Assembly (NCBI GenBank): GCA_021800035.1
Contig: JAJYZJ010000004.1
Coordinates: 1-64,000, forward strand
Source: an archaeon
Lineage (GTDB): Archaea; Thermoproteota; Thermoprotei_A; Marsarchaeales; Marsarchaeaceae
Length of the DNA: 64,000 nucleotides
Direction of reading: 5' to 3'
Below the pieces are notes generated by a model. That model was given only the letters and a program-made list of their open reading frames with translations, made no database searches and was not told the DNA's origin. Positions 10,299-19,590 of this stretch are shown one piece after another. The position numbers and the translations under genes were made by a program. How positions within the stretch are numbered: position 1 is the stretch's first letter; every line of letters begins with the position of its first letter.

Positions 10299-11561
10299 AC
10301 ATTATCTGAAGCGTAAAAGAGGAATAGTATTGCGGCATTTGTTACGATGGACGGACGAGTGATGTTCCCGTTTTTTGAGGTGTGTTTGCTCCCATTATTC
10401 CATGCGCATTGTGAGTAGCTGCTCGCCGAGATCCATGCTTACCTTTTTTCATTGTCCAAAATACAGGAGAATCAGTTGAGCAAATCATTCGGAATTCATC
10501 GTAGTTTCTAGCAAGCGTTCACCAAGAATGGATGCATGCAAGGCAATGATGGAACGGGCGTCGACCTCGTTCTGAAACGCTCTCAGATGAGCAAGTTGCT
10601 GATGGGGAGGCGGGCAAAGCGCGATACGCGGGAGTCTTTGGCAATCGGCGATTCCCGGAGGCAAAGGATTTTCAATAAATGCTTGAATCTCTTGGGAAGA
10701 ACAATAGGGAACTGGTAGAGGATGGTCCCAAGAGTTCAAGCCCGAGTCTTGAGGACGCCGCACCCGGATTAAACATGAACGATCGAGTTAGGATATCTGT
10801 GCGTCGTGCTCCAGCGTCGAAATTATGGTTATCGTCAAAGGAATCGTTGTGATGGTGGACTATTAGTTGTCACGTCAGAGGATTCGTTTACAACCAGCCG
10901 GATGAATTTCATTGTTTGGTTAAAGTTAGAATGGGTCTTGAAAAACAGACTAAGCTGAGGCGGAAAAAACGCAAGGGAACACAAGTCAGGTTCTCGCAGT
11001 AATATGCAAGACGCTAGAGATAGTCCGGCGCGGGATGCTGGAGAGAAAAAGCACCGTGGGACCCCGCATTGAGGTGCAGTGCAATGCAGTGGGGAAGCTT
11101 GCAAAATTTTTGGTTGAGAGAGTCAGTGGACTGACTTCCTGCAAAACGCTCGCCTGTACTTATCGGAAAATTCGACCTGACGGCGTCCAAGCAACTGAAC
11201 GTTGGAGATACGGAAGTGAACCTTTGTCCCTCCACTACATAAGGATAATTTCTGGGTGGAATGGTTGACCATACCTCTTCCAAGGCTTTAGGCGCTGCTA
11301 GGAGAGATACCGATTGACATACGGAGGAACGATCCGCGTCTGTGGGAGTAAGGCTCTAGAGCAAGAGCCTCTCTGTTCGCTAGGGCGTCGAAACGTCCCT
11401 AGGGGCTGTCTGGGACCTCGCTAAGTCTCTGAGCGCACTCGGAAAACTAGAAGTATTGAGTGGTTTGGAATTGAAAGTTGTAAGGGGCGGGTAGCATTCC
11501 TCTTCGTCAGGTGGAGGCCACGCCGCTCAAGCTGAAAGTCTTTGCCTTTGGACTGTGGAAC

Positions 11562-12083
11562 CTATCCTTCTTTCTCGTTTTCCTTTCCGCGGGGCTCTCT
11601 GCCGAGATCTTTGGCGGCCTTCATGACCAAGGAGGCCTCTTCGATTGCTTTCACAATATTCGGATAGCCTTCACATCTGCAGATATTGCCAGTCAGAGCC
11701 TTTGATATGTCCTCGGAGTTAGGTTCAGGGTTATTTCTTAGGAGTGCGAGGGCTGACATAAGGATACCAGCAGTGCAGAAGCCGCACTGAACCGCGAAGT
11801 TCTTGCGGAAGCTGACCTGGAGAGGGTGTAGACCAGTCTCGCTCGCCATGCCCTCTACGGTCTCGACTGATGCGCCCTCCGCTTGAACGGCGAGAATGAG
11901 ACAGGACTTTACGGCCTCGCCGTTCATGACTATCGTGCACGCCCCGCAGTGACCAGTATCGCACCCCATATGAGTTCCAGTTAGCCCGGCCACGTCGCGG
12001 ATGTAGTTTACTAGCAGCAGTCTGTCTTCCACAACGTCTGAATAGCTCTTTCCGTTTATCTTAATGTTAATCGATCGGTTCAA
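11562..12083 (-). CDS. Molybdenum hydroxylase small subunit, [2Fe-2S]
   Basis: GCDTGHCGACTIVMNG, QCGFCTAGILMSA, GNICRCEGYPNI: both [2Fe-2S] motifs present. Confidence 0.95.
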   Translation of the reverse strand: MNRSINIKINGKSYSDVVEDRLLLVNYIRDVAGLTGTHMGCDTGHCGACTIVMNGEAVKSCLILAVQAEGASVETVEGMASETGLHPLQVSFRKNFAVQCGFCTAGILMSALALLRNNPEPNSEDISKALTGNICRCEGYPNIVKAIEEASLVMKAAKDLGREPRGKENEKEG

Positions 12084-12085
12084 CC

Positions 12086-12973
12086 CTATTCGGCTCCAGT
12101 TGCCCTGTTGACCGCCGTGAGTAGCGAGCGCGCTACCAGTACCTTCGCTATATGCGTGCGATATTGTGCACTTGCTTTGTAGTCAGAGATGATCTCGGAA
12201 CCGAGATGGAGCTCTTGAGAAGCTTGTCGAATGTTTTCGGCAGAGGCTGCTTTGCCCATGAGACTTTCGCCCAATTCCGCCATAATTCTGGGTTTGGGCA
12301 GGAGCGCGCCCAGAGCCACGGTCACCTCTTCAAATTTGCCATCTTTAATCGCGACGATCGAGGCGACGTTGACAGTAGCAAACTCCTGCGGCATCGTGCT
12401 GAACTTCATAAATGAATGACCTTCCCTGGTTCCCGAACTAGGCTTCTTTTCCAGGATCACCTTCTCCACGAGTTCGTCTCCATTAAGAACAGTCGTATAA
12501 GGTCCCTCGAAGAAATTTGAGGCCGCTATTGTCCGCCTGTTCGATGCTGATACCAAGGCGATTTTCGCGTTGAGTGCGGTAAGAACTGGTGCATAATTAC
12601 CTGCCGGGTCTGCATGCGAAATGCTCCCGCCGATAGTGCCTCTGTTCCTGACCTGCTCATCTCCAACACGCGCTGCGGCCTCGCAAAGAATGGGGAACCT
12701 CTCCATTACCTCTTTCGACCTCGCTAGCTTTGAGTGGGTGCATGTTGCGCCGATATTCAACCCCATGCCTTCTTCGGATATGTTCCCCAAACCGCTGATG
12801 TGGCCGATATCTACTAATACGGCGGGGCTCGCGAGTCTTAGCCGCATTGCGACCAGCAGGCTCTGACCGCCTGCTATTACTTTTGTGCCGTCGGTGGCTG
12901 CGAGCAGCTTGCAGGCTTCTTCAACGCTACTTGCTCTTTTGTAATCGAATTTTGGTGGAGTAAGTGTATACAA
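12086..12973 (-). CDS. Molybdenum hydroxylase FAD-binding subunit
   Basis: KVIAGGQSLLVAMRLRL, RNRGTIGGSISHADPAG. Confidence 0.93.
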   Translation of the reverse strand: MYTLTPPKFDYKRASSVEEACKLLAATDGTKVIAGGQSLLVAMRLRLASPAVLVDIGHISGLGNISEEGMGLNIGATCTHSKLARSKEVMERFPILCEAAARVGDEQVRNRGTIGGSISHADPAGNYAPVLTALNAKIALVSASNRRTIAASNFFEGPYTTVLNGDELVEKVILEKKPSSGTREGHSFMKFSTMPQEFATVNVASIVAIKDGKFEEVTVALGALLPKPRIMAELGESLMGKAASAENIRQASQELHLGSEIISDYKASAQYRTHIAKVLVARSLLTAVNRATGAE

Positions 12974-12983
12974 GGTGACACCC

Positions 12984-15467
12984 CTAGGCTGGGCGAGAGC
13001 GGCTGCTTGCGCTCTCTCCCAAATTGTTCTTTGATAAGAAGCGTGACCATATCCGTTCGGCCGTGAACGGCACTGTATCTATGTCCGCGTTATATTCATA
13101 CAGCGCGTCTTGTATCGCGATTAGAAGAGCCGCTGGTCCTGTCATGTTGTCACCTTCGCTCACGCCTTTGGTGCCAAGCGGGGTGAAAGGAGACTTCTTT
13201 GCCGCCGAGCCAAAGATAGGTGTGAAAAAGTCTTCGGCCGTCCTGACGTAGTAATCTCCGAATGTGATATTAAGCGGTTGACCGCTGTCATCATGGATTA
13301 GTTCTTGATGCAGTGCGTGCGATGCTGCTTGATTTGCAGCTCCCACACAGAGCTGCTCGACAATGCCCGGGTTGATTGAGCCACCTGAGTCGTGAACGCT
13401 TGCATACTTCAAGATGCTCACACTTCCCGTGTCACGGTCGACCTCTACTGCGGCAGCAGTGCCAATGAAGCCATAAGTCGCCGAAGCATTCACCTTGTTG
13501 TCGAGAGTTGCGGGGCCGAGCGTCTCAACGTTGAAAGTCCGTGTCACGGAGAGTGTGTGGTCTCCCCCTTTCAACGCATCACTCCCCGGGTTCCAGTAGA
13601 CGGTTCCAACAAGTCTCTTACTTGAGATTTTTAGGTCCCTTCTTGATTTTGAGAAGAGCACTCCGTTTTCCATTACTATATCGTCGGCGCTTACGCCAAG
13701 AAGTTTCGAAGCGGCTTCAGCAAGCTTCTTCCTCATATCTAGTGCAGCACTATAGACAGCACTGATGCCGAGCGAGCCGAATCTGGAAGCATATGTACCG
13801 GACGATATTGACCAAGAGACGTTAAATGTGTCGACACCAGTGAGCACCCTAACGTCTTCCGGATTGACACCGAGGACGCTGGCTACAAGCTGAGCCGCGA
13901 CGGTTTCGTGACCCTGCCCCTGCGGGCAGCTGTCAAGGCGGACTACGATGTGCCCGTCAGGCTCAATCTTTAAGGTCGCCGAGTGCTGCCCGCCGCTATG
14001 CGGCATGAATGTCGCTTTCTGGCGTTCCTCTTCCGGAATGGCCAAATCGAGATAGGCCATGTTAGATACTGATGGCTCAATACCGACGGCGATGCCAAGG
14101 CCGACAAGGCGCCCTTCCCGCCTTTTCTCGAGTATGTCCGCCCTTGCACCGTCCAGATCGAATATCTTCTTTAGCTTCTCAATTGCGGCCCCATAGTCCC
14201 CGCTATCGTAGACTCCACCAGAAGCTGTTGTGTATGGGAAGTCTCTTGGCTGGATGAAGTTTCTCCTCCTCAATTCGAGAGGGTCATTACCCGTTATCTT
14301 TGCACACTTATCCACCAGTTTCTCTAGGGGAATGCAAAGATGAGGCCTCCCGAACGCGCGGATTGGGCTCGTCGGAAGTGTGTTCGTAGTAACATACTCC
14401 CCTGATATCTCCAAGTTGGATATCTTGTATGGTCCGGTAAAGTTACTAACCGACTTCAGAAGGTGACCTGGCTCGGGAGATCTGGGATAAGCTCCAATGT
14501 CGTCCGTTATCCGAGCCTTCAAGCCCAAGAAGTCGCCATCTGCAGAGAGCGCCATCTCTAGATGGGAAAGCCTAGTGGCGGCCCGCGTGCTGCCAACGAA
14601 GTGCTCCATTCTTGTTTCGATCCACTTTACGGGCACGCCCGTAAATATTGAGCATGCACCGACAAGCGCCATGTATGGATAAACTGCAAGCTTGGTCCCG
14701 AAAGAGCCGCCGATGTCGCCTGGAACAATCACTCGGAATCGGTCTTGGCTCAGGCGCAGAGCCTTCGCGACCACATAGGCCAGTGTAAAGGGACCTATGA
14801 AATTGCACCACTCGGTAAGCACATCCGAACCCTTGTCATACTCGGCCACAACTCCAAAGGTTTCCATAGGGGGCACCGTGTACCCGTTCACCCTTACGTC
14901 AACGGATACCACTTTAGCGGCTTGCTCGAAGGCATTGCCCACATCCCCGTAACTGAAAGTTTTCTTCCAGACCGTGTTGCTGCCCACGGCTTCATGCACC
15001 TTGGGTGCTCCTTGGGCCAATGCTTTCTCAATATCTGCAACAACTTGCAGCGGTTCGTAGTCTACGTTTACCTTGGAGGCCGCGTCTTCGGCTATAGCTC
15101 TGCTTCTTGCAATCACTACTGCAACGGGTTCGCCAGCATATCTTGCCCGGTCGGTTGCAATCGGATAATACCGGATCGGGCTGCGGAGCGCCAAGGGCAG
15201 GGGATCCATTACTGATAGGAGTTCGGCCGCGGTTAACACAGCTCTGACCCCGGGAACCTTTATGGCATCCTCGGTGTCTATCCGTTTGATCTTCGCATGT
15301 GCATAAGGGCTCCTCAGAATCACCGCATAGTGCGTTCCGGGTGGTACTGAAAGGTCATCCAGAAACTTTGCCTTTCCCGTGGTCAGTCGTAAATCTTCGA
15401 GTCTGGGATAGGCCACGCCAACATACGTTTGCTCGGTTCGCTTCTCCTGTGACGACTGGACGGTCAT
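12984..15467 (-). CDS. Molybdenum hydroxylase large (Mo-cofactor) subunit
   Basis: Xanthine oxidase/CoxL architecture: GKAKFLDDLSVPPGTHYAVILRSPYAHAKI, PGDIGGSFGTKL, PIRAFGRPHL, GQGHETVAAQL, GTKGVSEGDNM. Lacks the AYxCSFR active-site motif of form I CO dehydrogenase. Confidence 0.92.
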   Translation of the reverse strand: MTVQSSQEKRTEQTYVGVAYPRLEDLRLTTGKAKFLDDLSVPPGTHYAVILRSPYAHAKIKRIDTEDAIKVPGVRAVLTAAELLSVMDPLPLALRSPIRYYPIATDRARYAGEPVAVVIARSRAIAEDAASKVNVDYEPLQVVADIEKALAQGAPKVHEAVGSNTVWKKTFSYGDVGNAFEQAAKVVSVDVRVNGYTVPPMETFGVVAEYDKGSDVLTEWCNFIGPFTLAYVVAKALRLSQDRFRVIVPGDIGGSFGTKLAVYPYMALVGACSIFTGVPVKWIETRMEHFVGSTRAATRLSHLEMALSADGDFLGLKARITDDIGAYPRSPEPGHLLKSVSNFTGPYKISNLEISGEYVTTNTLPTSPIRAFGRPHLCIPLEKLVDKCAKITGNDPLELRRRNFIQPRDFPYTTASGGVYDSGDYGAAIEKLKKIFDLDGARADILEKRREGRLVGLGIAVGIEPSVSNMAYLDLAIPEEERQKATFMPHSGGQHSATLKIEPDGHIVVRLDSCPQGQGHETVAAQLVASVLGVNPEDVRVLTGVDTFNVSWSISSGTYASRFGSLGISAVYSAALDMRKKLAEAASKLLGVSADDIVMENGVLFSKSRRDLKISSKRLVGTVYWNPGSDALKGGDHTLSVTRTFNVETLGPATLDNKVNASATYGFIGTAAAVEVDRDTGSVSILKYASVHDSGGSINPGIVEQLCVGAANQAASHALHQELIHDDSGQPLNITFGDYYVRTAEDFFTPIFGSAAKKSPFTPLGTKGVSEGDNMTGPAALLIAIQDALYEYNADIDTVPFTAERIWSRFLSKNNLGESASSRSRPA

Positions 15468-15545
15468 TACTTATCTACGAACTGCCTGCCAAAGCTTCTT
15501 CCATCTCGCGCGGCACGGTCATTAGCCACGTCCTACCAACTGCCG

Positions 15546-16550
15546 CTAGGAATCCCCGACTTTGGGATTACCCACAGCCGCCCGCATGGCGTAAAGTACA
15601 TCGTCTCTTGCGCTTTCCTTCCTAATGATCGGGTAGACAATGGGGTAGACTCCGGCCGTGATGTACCGGTTTATTCGATTCTGAACCTCTTTTGGAGAAC
15701 CGCTGAGTGTAACCTTCTGGACTAGGTCGTCAGACACAAGCTTAAGCGCTTCAGAATGCTGATTCTTGTTCCATAGAGCTTCGATTTGTTTTGCGACATC
15801 ACCGTACCCTACGCTCTGGATTATGTGATGATAGTGAGGAGATGCGCAGTAGAATGCTACCACCTTTTTCATTGCCTCCATAGCATCGTCGGTGTCGCCG
15901 CAAAGTGTCATCGAAAGTGCATAGATTCCGGCACTGGACTTGTCGCGGTCCGCTCGCTCGGCGCCTATCTTCAGATTTTCGGTGATTTCCTTAATTCCTT
16001 CGTCCGTGAGCATGTTTACAATAACACCGTCAGCAACTTCTCCAGCAAGCTGCTGCATCTTCTTGTTCAGGCCGGCCAAATAGATTGGCACACTTTTTCG
16101 AGCGGGTTCTTCTCTCAGCTTGAAATCCTTCAAGTTGAAATATTTGCCGCCATAGCTGAATCTTTCTCCGCTAAGCAGCCGCTTGATTAGGGTCACATAT
16201 TCCTTCATTCGGCCAAGGGGATCCTCTATTTTGAGACCATGGCCTCTCTCAATAAAGCCTATTCCGCCAGTCCCTAGTCCTAGGAACGCCCTCCCCTTTG
16301 AGATATTGTCGATGGTGGCTATTGCCATGGCGAGCAATGTCGGAGTTCTGGAGTAAATGTTCACAATCCCTGTACCTACGCGTATCTTCTTAGTCCTGTC
16401 AGCACTAAGCGCGAGCAGGGAGAATGCTTCCTTCCCTGACTCCTCTGTCAGCCAGAACCCATCATAATCCAGTTTTTCCGCTTCTTGAACGTAACTCAGT
16501 ATGTCGCTAAGTGGATGGTCTCCGGAGTGAATGGTCAGTCCCGCACGCAA
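15546..16550 (-). CDS. LLM class (luciferase-like) flavin/F420-dependent oxidoreductase
   Basis: AEKLDYDGFWLTEESG, VGTGIVNIYSRTPTLLAMAIATIDNISKGRAFLGLGTG. Confidence 0.92.
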   Translation of the reverse strand: MRAGLTIHSGDHPLSDILSYVQEAEKLDYDGFWLTEESGKEAFSLLALSADRTKKIRVGTGIVNIYSRTPTLLAMAIATIDNISKGRAFLGLGTGGIGFIERGHGLKIEDPLGRMKEYVTLIKRLLSGERFSYGGKYFNLKDFKLREEPARKSVPIYLAGLNKKMQQLAGEVADGVIVNMLTDEGIKEITENLKIGAERADRDKSSAGIYALSMTLCGDTDDAMEAMKKVVAFYCASPHYHHIIQSVGYGDVAKQIEALWNKNQHSEALKLVSDDLVQKVTLSGSPKEVQNRINRYITAGVYPIVYPIIRKESARDDVLYAMRAAVGNPKVGDS

Positions 16551-16804
16551 TGTGTATCGGCTGAGTTTTCTGTGTGCTATTTTAAGGGTTTGCGTCCACC
16601 TGCCTCGTTGACTTGATCAGATTTATGAATACTGTCATTGCGACGGTGCCTAGTTATGTCAAGCTGGTTTTCGAACTCCCGCACCACGGCTCGTATTCCA
16701 GAAGGTTATCAAGAACTAACCCTAGTTCAAATGTGCAAGCGCCCTTCAGTTTACCTTACAGACAGAAGCAGACACTTGCTCGTTTGAACGATGTGGCTAT
16801 GCGG

Positions 16805-17617
16805 CTAAGGGTTGAACTGTGCCTTTAGCCTGAGGAGTCTCTCCGGAGAAAAGTCAATGGGAAGTTCGTAGGCGGTGGTAAGCAGAACCGCACAGCCCAT
16901 TTCTCCAATTGCGTCAGCAACTTGGGCTTCGGTGACGCCTTCGAAGTTTATGGCTACCACGGAACCATACGCTGACTTTGCTCTAAGGCGAAAGTCCCCA
17001 GCAAGAGAGAATCCCGTCTCCTGAGCCTGGGTCATTATTGAGTCTCCAGTCTCTTCGAGATATAGTATTGCTGTAGGCGTTCGAGATGCAAGGCCGATAT
17101 TCGCAATTGTTGAATAGTTGGCGGGGGGATTCTGATTTGCCTTCTTCTCAAAGAGCAGAATGCATGTGCATCCCGCTTCTATGTACATCCTCTCCAAATT
17201 CGCCAAGTTATCCACGCACAGTACCGCATCTGAACAATGGGACTGGAAGGCTTCTTCTAGATAACCTGTCCCGAACATCACACCCAAAACGTCCTTGTCT
17301 TCTATCTTGAGGCTCTGTGAGAGCTTTGCCGTTGTTTCGATAGAGAGCTTGGGCGCCCCCATGTTCCTGATATCAGTCTCGCGGAGCTCGGACTTCCCTA
17401 ACTTTCCGGACGCTTCGTACGAGGCTAGGGGGCTAGCGTCGTTCACAACTCCATCGAGATTTAGCGCCTTTGACGTTTGGATTAGAGAAATCGCTCTGCC
17501 TGAACTGGTGTCGAACTCATTCTGGAGCACTCCTGCGACTCTGGTTGAGAGCCCGAACACAATCGGGACAAAAGCAACTCCTCTCCCTGCGTGAAGTATT
17601 TGGTTGATTGGCGTCAT
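16805..17617 (-). CDS. Protein of unknown function with weak URO-D-like N-terminal flavour
   Basis: 270-aa ORF; start overlaps the end of HyuA (17614-17617). N-terminus ILHAGRGVAFVPIVFGLSTRVAGV...LNLDGVVND faintly resembles uroporphyrinogen decarboxylase-like proteins; no decisive motif. Confidence 0.6.
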   Translation of the reverse strand: MTPINQILHAGRGVAFVPIVFGLSTRVAGVLQNEFDTSSGRAISLIQTSKALNLDGVVNDASPLASYEASGKLGKSELRETDIRNMGAPKLSIETTAKLSQSLKIEDKDVLGVMFGTGYLEEAFQSHCSDAVLCVDNLANLERMYIEAGCTCILLFEKKANQNPPANYSTIANIGLASRTPTAILYLEETGDSIMTQAQETGFSLAGDFRLRAKSAYGSVVAINFEGVTEAQVADAIGEMGCAVLLTTAYELPIDFSPERLLRLKAQFNP

Positions 17618-19590
17618 TCCTTTCGGCCTATTCTGAAATTGCCAAACTCGTCCACTAACAGGTGATAACCGCTCTCGAGCACGACAGTGCTATCTTCTGA
17701 CTCCAGTATCGCAGGGCCCCGAACCCTGTGGCCGCATTCCAGTTTGTTAAGGTTGAATACACGGGTATCTTCTGGCCCGCTTTTATTCCAGCATACCATT
17801 CTTGTTCTCTTAAGTGCGGAATCCAAACTTCCGGGAGAGGTTGATGAGCTTTTGATAAATACAGGCTTACGTGACTCCGCTCGCCAAGTTAGCGAGTAAA
17901 TAAGAGGTCCCAGCTTCTGCCCGGTATGACCCCTAGATCCCCCGAGCACGTCCTGCATCGTTACTGACATATTCTGGCTATAGAGGCTCGACTCGAAGCT
18001 GCCCTGCCGTATATCCAGTCCTTCTCCCGCTATATCCATGGACGCCCGTTCAGTCAGCGCATTTCTCGTTCTTTCAAGCGCCACCTCATCCGGAATTACC
18101 TCTGAATAGTAGCTATGGCTTATATCAAGCATATTGCAACCCATCGCACTGAATTCCGAAGAGAACGGGAATACGTACGCCGAGCCAATCTCATCGATTA
18201 TGTTCATGAGCGAACAAATATGAAGTGGTCCTCCGCCACCGTAACAAAACATACTCAGGTTTATTTTCTTTTCGAGAAGGAGTGAACGTAACGCCTTGAT
18301 CATACTCTCCTCGGCTGCTTCTCTTATCGCCCAGCTCGCCTCAAGCAGGTTCAAACCGAGCGGATCGGCTACTTCCTTTCTTATCGCCGCTTCCGCCTTT
18401 TCTGTGCTTAGTTGAATCCGTCCTCCAAGGAAGTTCGAGGGGTCTAGCAAACCCAGAATCAAGTTTGCGTCAGTTAGGGTGGGTTCAGTGCCACCTCTAC
18501 CAAAGCAGGCAGGGCCGGGGGTGGAACCCGCGCTTCTGGGTCCCACTTGTATCCTCCCATCGACTACCCTGACCAGCGAGCCCTCACCCACTGGGGCTGA
18601 ACGCAGTCGAACCATGGGCTGAAATACGGTCATTCCTTCGAGTTCGGTATAGGGAGTTAGTAGGCTTCCTTCTCCGACTAGAGCGCAATCCAGACTCGTG
18701 CCACCTATATCCATTGTAAGCACTTCTTGCAGGCCGTAGAGTTGCTTTCCAAGCAGTCTTGCGCCCAGAACACCTGCAGCAGGGCCAGACCCTATTGACC
18801 CTGCCGCACTTGCCCATGGGATTGTAGAAAGCGTGCCATCCGACTTGACGAGCAGAAGCGGATGCCTGTGGGAATTGGCTTTCAGAAAATCTTCAGCTCT
18901 ATAGAGATACGTTCGCATTGAATGATGGACATAGGCTCCCACAATGCTCGTGCAAGTCCTCACACGGTCGTCGCTTATTTTGGCCATTTCGTGGGAGAGA
19001 AATATTGGAACTCTACCAAGATACTGTGGCGGATATTCGTTCCTGACCAAGTCTCTAACTGCTAGCTCGGCCGCGGGATCGTCAAATGATCCCTTGAGTG
19101 CAACGACTACTGCCCTCGCCCCATGATCCACGAGCCAGTCCAGAGTTTCGCGCGTCTTGGTCATATTGAGTTGAGCTACTTTCCCCCCTTCCGACTTCTC
19201 CAATATTTCGACCCCTCTGATGAGCTCTGAATCCACAAATGTTCTGGCCTCAGGGCCGCTCCCATACACGTCGCTTTCGTGTCCCGCGGTCACTAAAAGG
19301 CCGATTTTTGTACCTGTCCTCGTTATTATTGCATTAGTTGAAATCGTCTGCGAATACCTGATATCCTCACACGCAGATAGAAAGTCGGCCAGCGGCATTT
19401 GAAGTTTTTCAGCCTCCGCTTCAAGTACTTCCCTGAAACAAACAGTCAGATCGAATGGAGTCGTGAGTACTTTCGCCTTCGTGGTTTTCCCAGTCGCATT
19501 GTTCATAACAATACTATCAGTGAAGGTGCCACCGGTATCAATGCCGACGGTATAGGTCAACAGGTTCACACCGGAAAAGGCACTGGCCAC
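17614..19590 (-). CDS. HyuA-type ATP-dependent subunit (hydantoinase/oxoprolinase A; acetone/acetophenone carboxylase-like)
   Basis: YTVGIDTGGTFTDSIV, YSQTISTNAIITRTG, TMDIGGTSLDCALVGEG. Confidence 0.93.
   Translation of the reverse strand: MASAFSGVNLLTYTVGIDTGGTFTDSIVMNNATGKTTKAKVLTTPFDLTVCFREVLEAEAEKLQMPLADFLSACEDIRYSQTISTNAIITRTGTKIGLLVTAGHESDVYGSGPEARTFVDSELIRGVEILEKSEGGKVAQLNMTKTRETLDWLVDHGARAVVVALKGSFDDPAAELAVRDLVRNEYPPQYLGRVPIFLSHEMAKISDDRVRTCTSIVGAYVHHSMRTYLYRAEDFLKANSHRHPLLLVKSDGTLSTIPWASAAGSIGSGPAAGVLGARLLGKQLYGLQEVLTMDIGGTSLDCALVGEGSLLTPYTELEGMTVFQPMVRLRSAPVGEGSLVRVVDGRIQVGPRSAGSTPGPACFGRGGTEPTLTDANLILGLLDPSNFLGGRIQLSTEKAEAAIRKEVADPLGLNLLEASWAIREAAEESMIKALRSLLLEKKINLSMFCYGGGGPLHICSLMNIIDEIGSAYVFPFSSEFSAMGCNMLDISHSYYSEVIPDEVALERTRNALTERASMDIAGEGLDIRQGSFESSLYSQNMSVTMQDVLGGSRGHTGQKLGPLIYSLTWRAESRKPVFIKSSSTSPGSLDSALKRTRMVCWNKSGPEDTRVFNLNKLECGHRVRGPAILESEDSTVVLESGYHLLVDEFGNFRIGRKE

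Noticed and set aside
10299-11560. Short ORFs in the 1.2-kb gap between the CaiB-type gene and the Mo-hydroxylase operon
   Set aside because: No recognisable motif in any frame; probably non-coding or too decayed to call.
14745-15215. 156-aa plus-strand ORF
   Set aside because: Antisense to the Mo-hydroxylase large subunit.
11562-15467. Annotating the Mo-hydroxylase as aerobic CO dehydrogenase
   Set aside because: The large subunit lacks the AYxCSFR motif that marks form I CO dehydrogenase.
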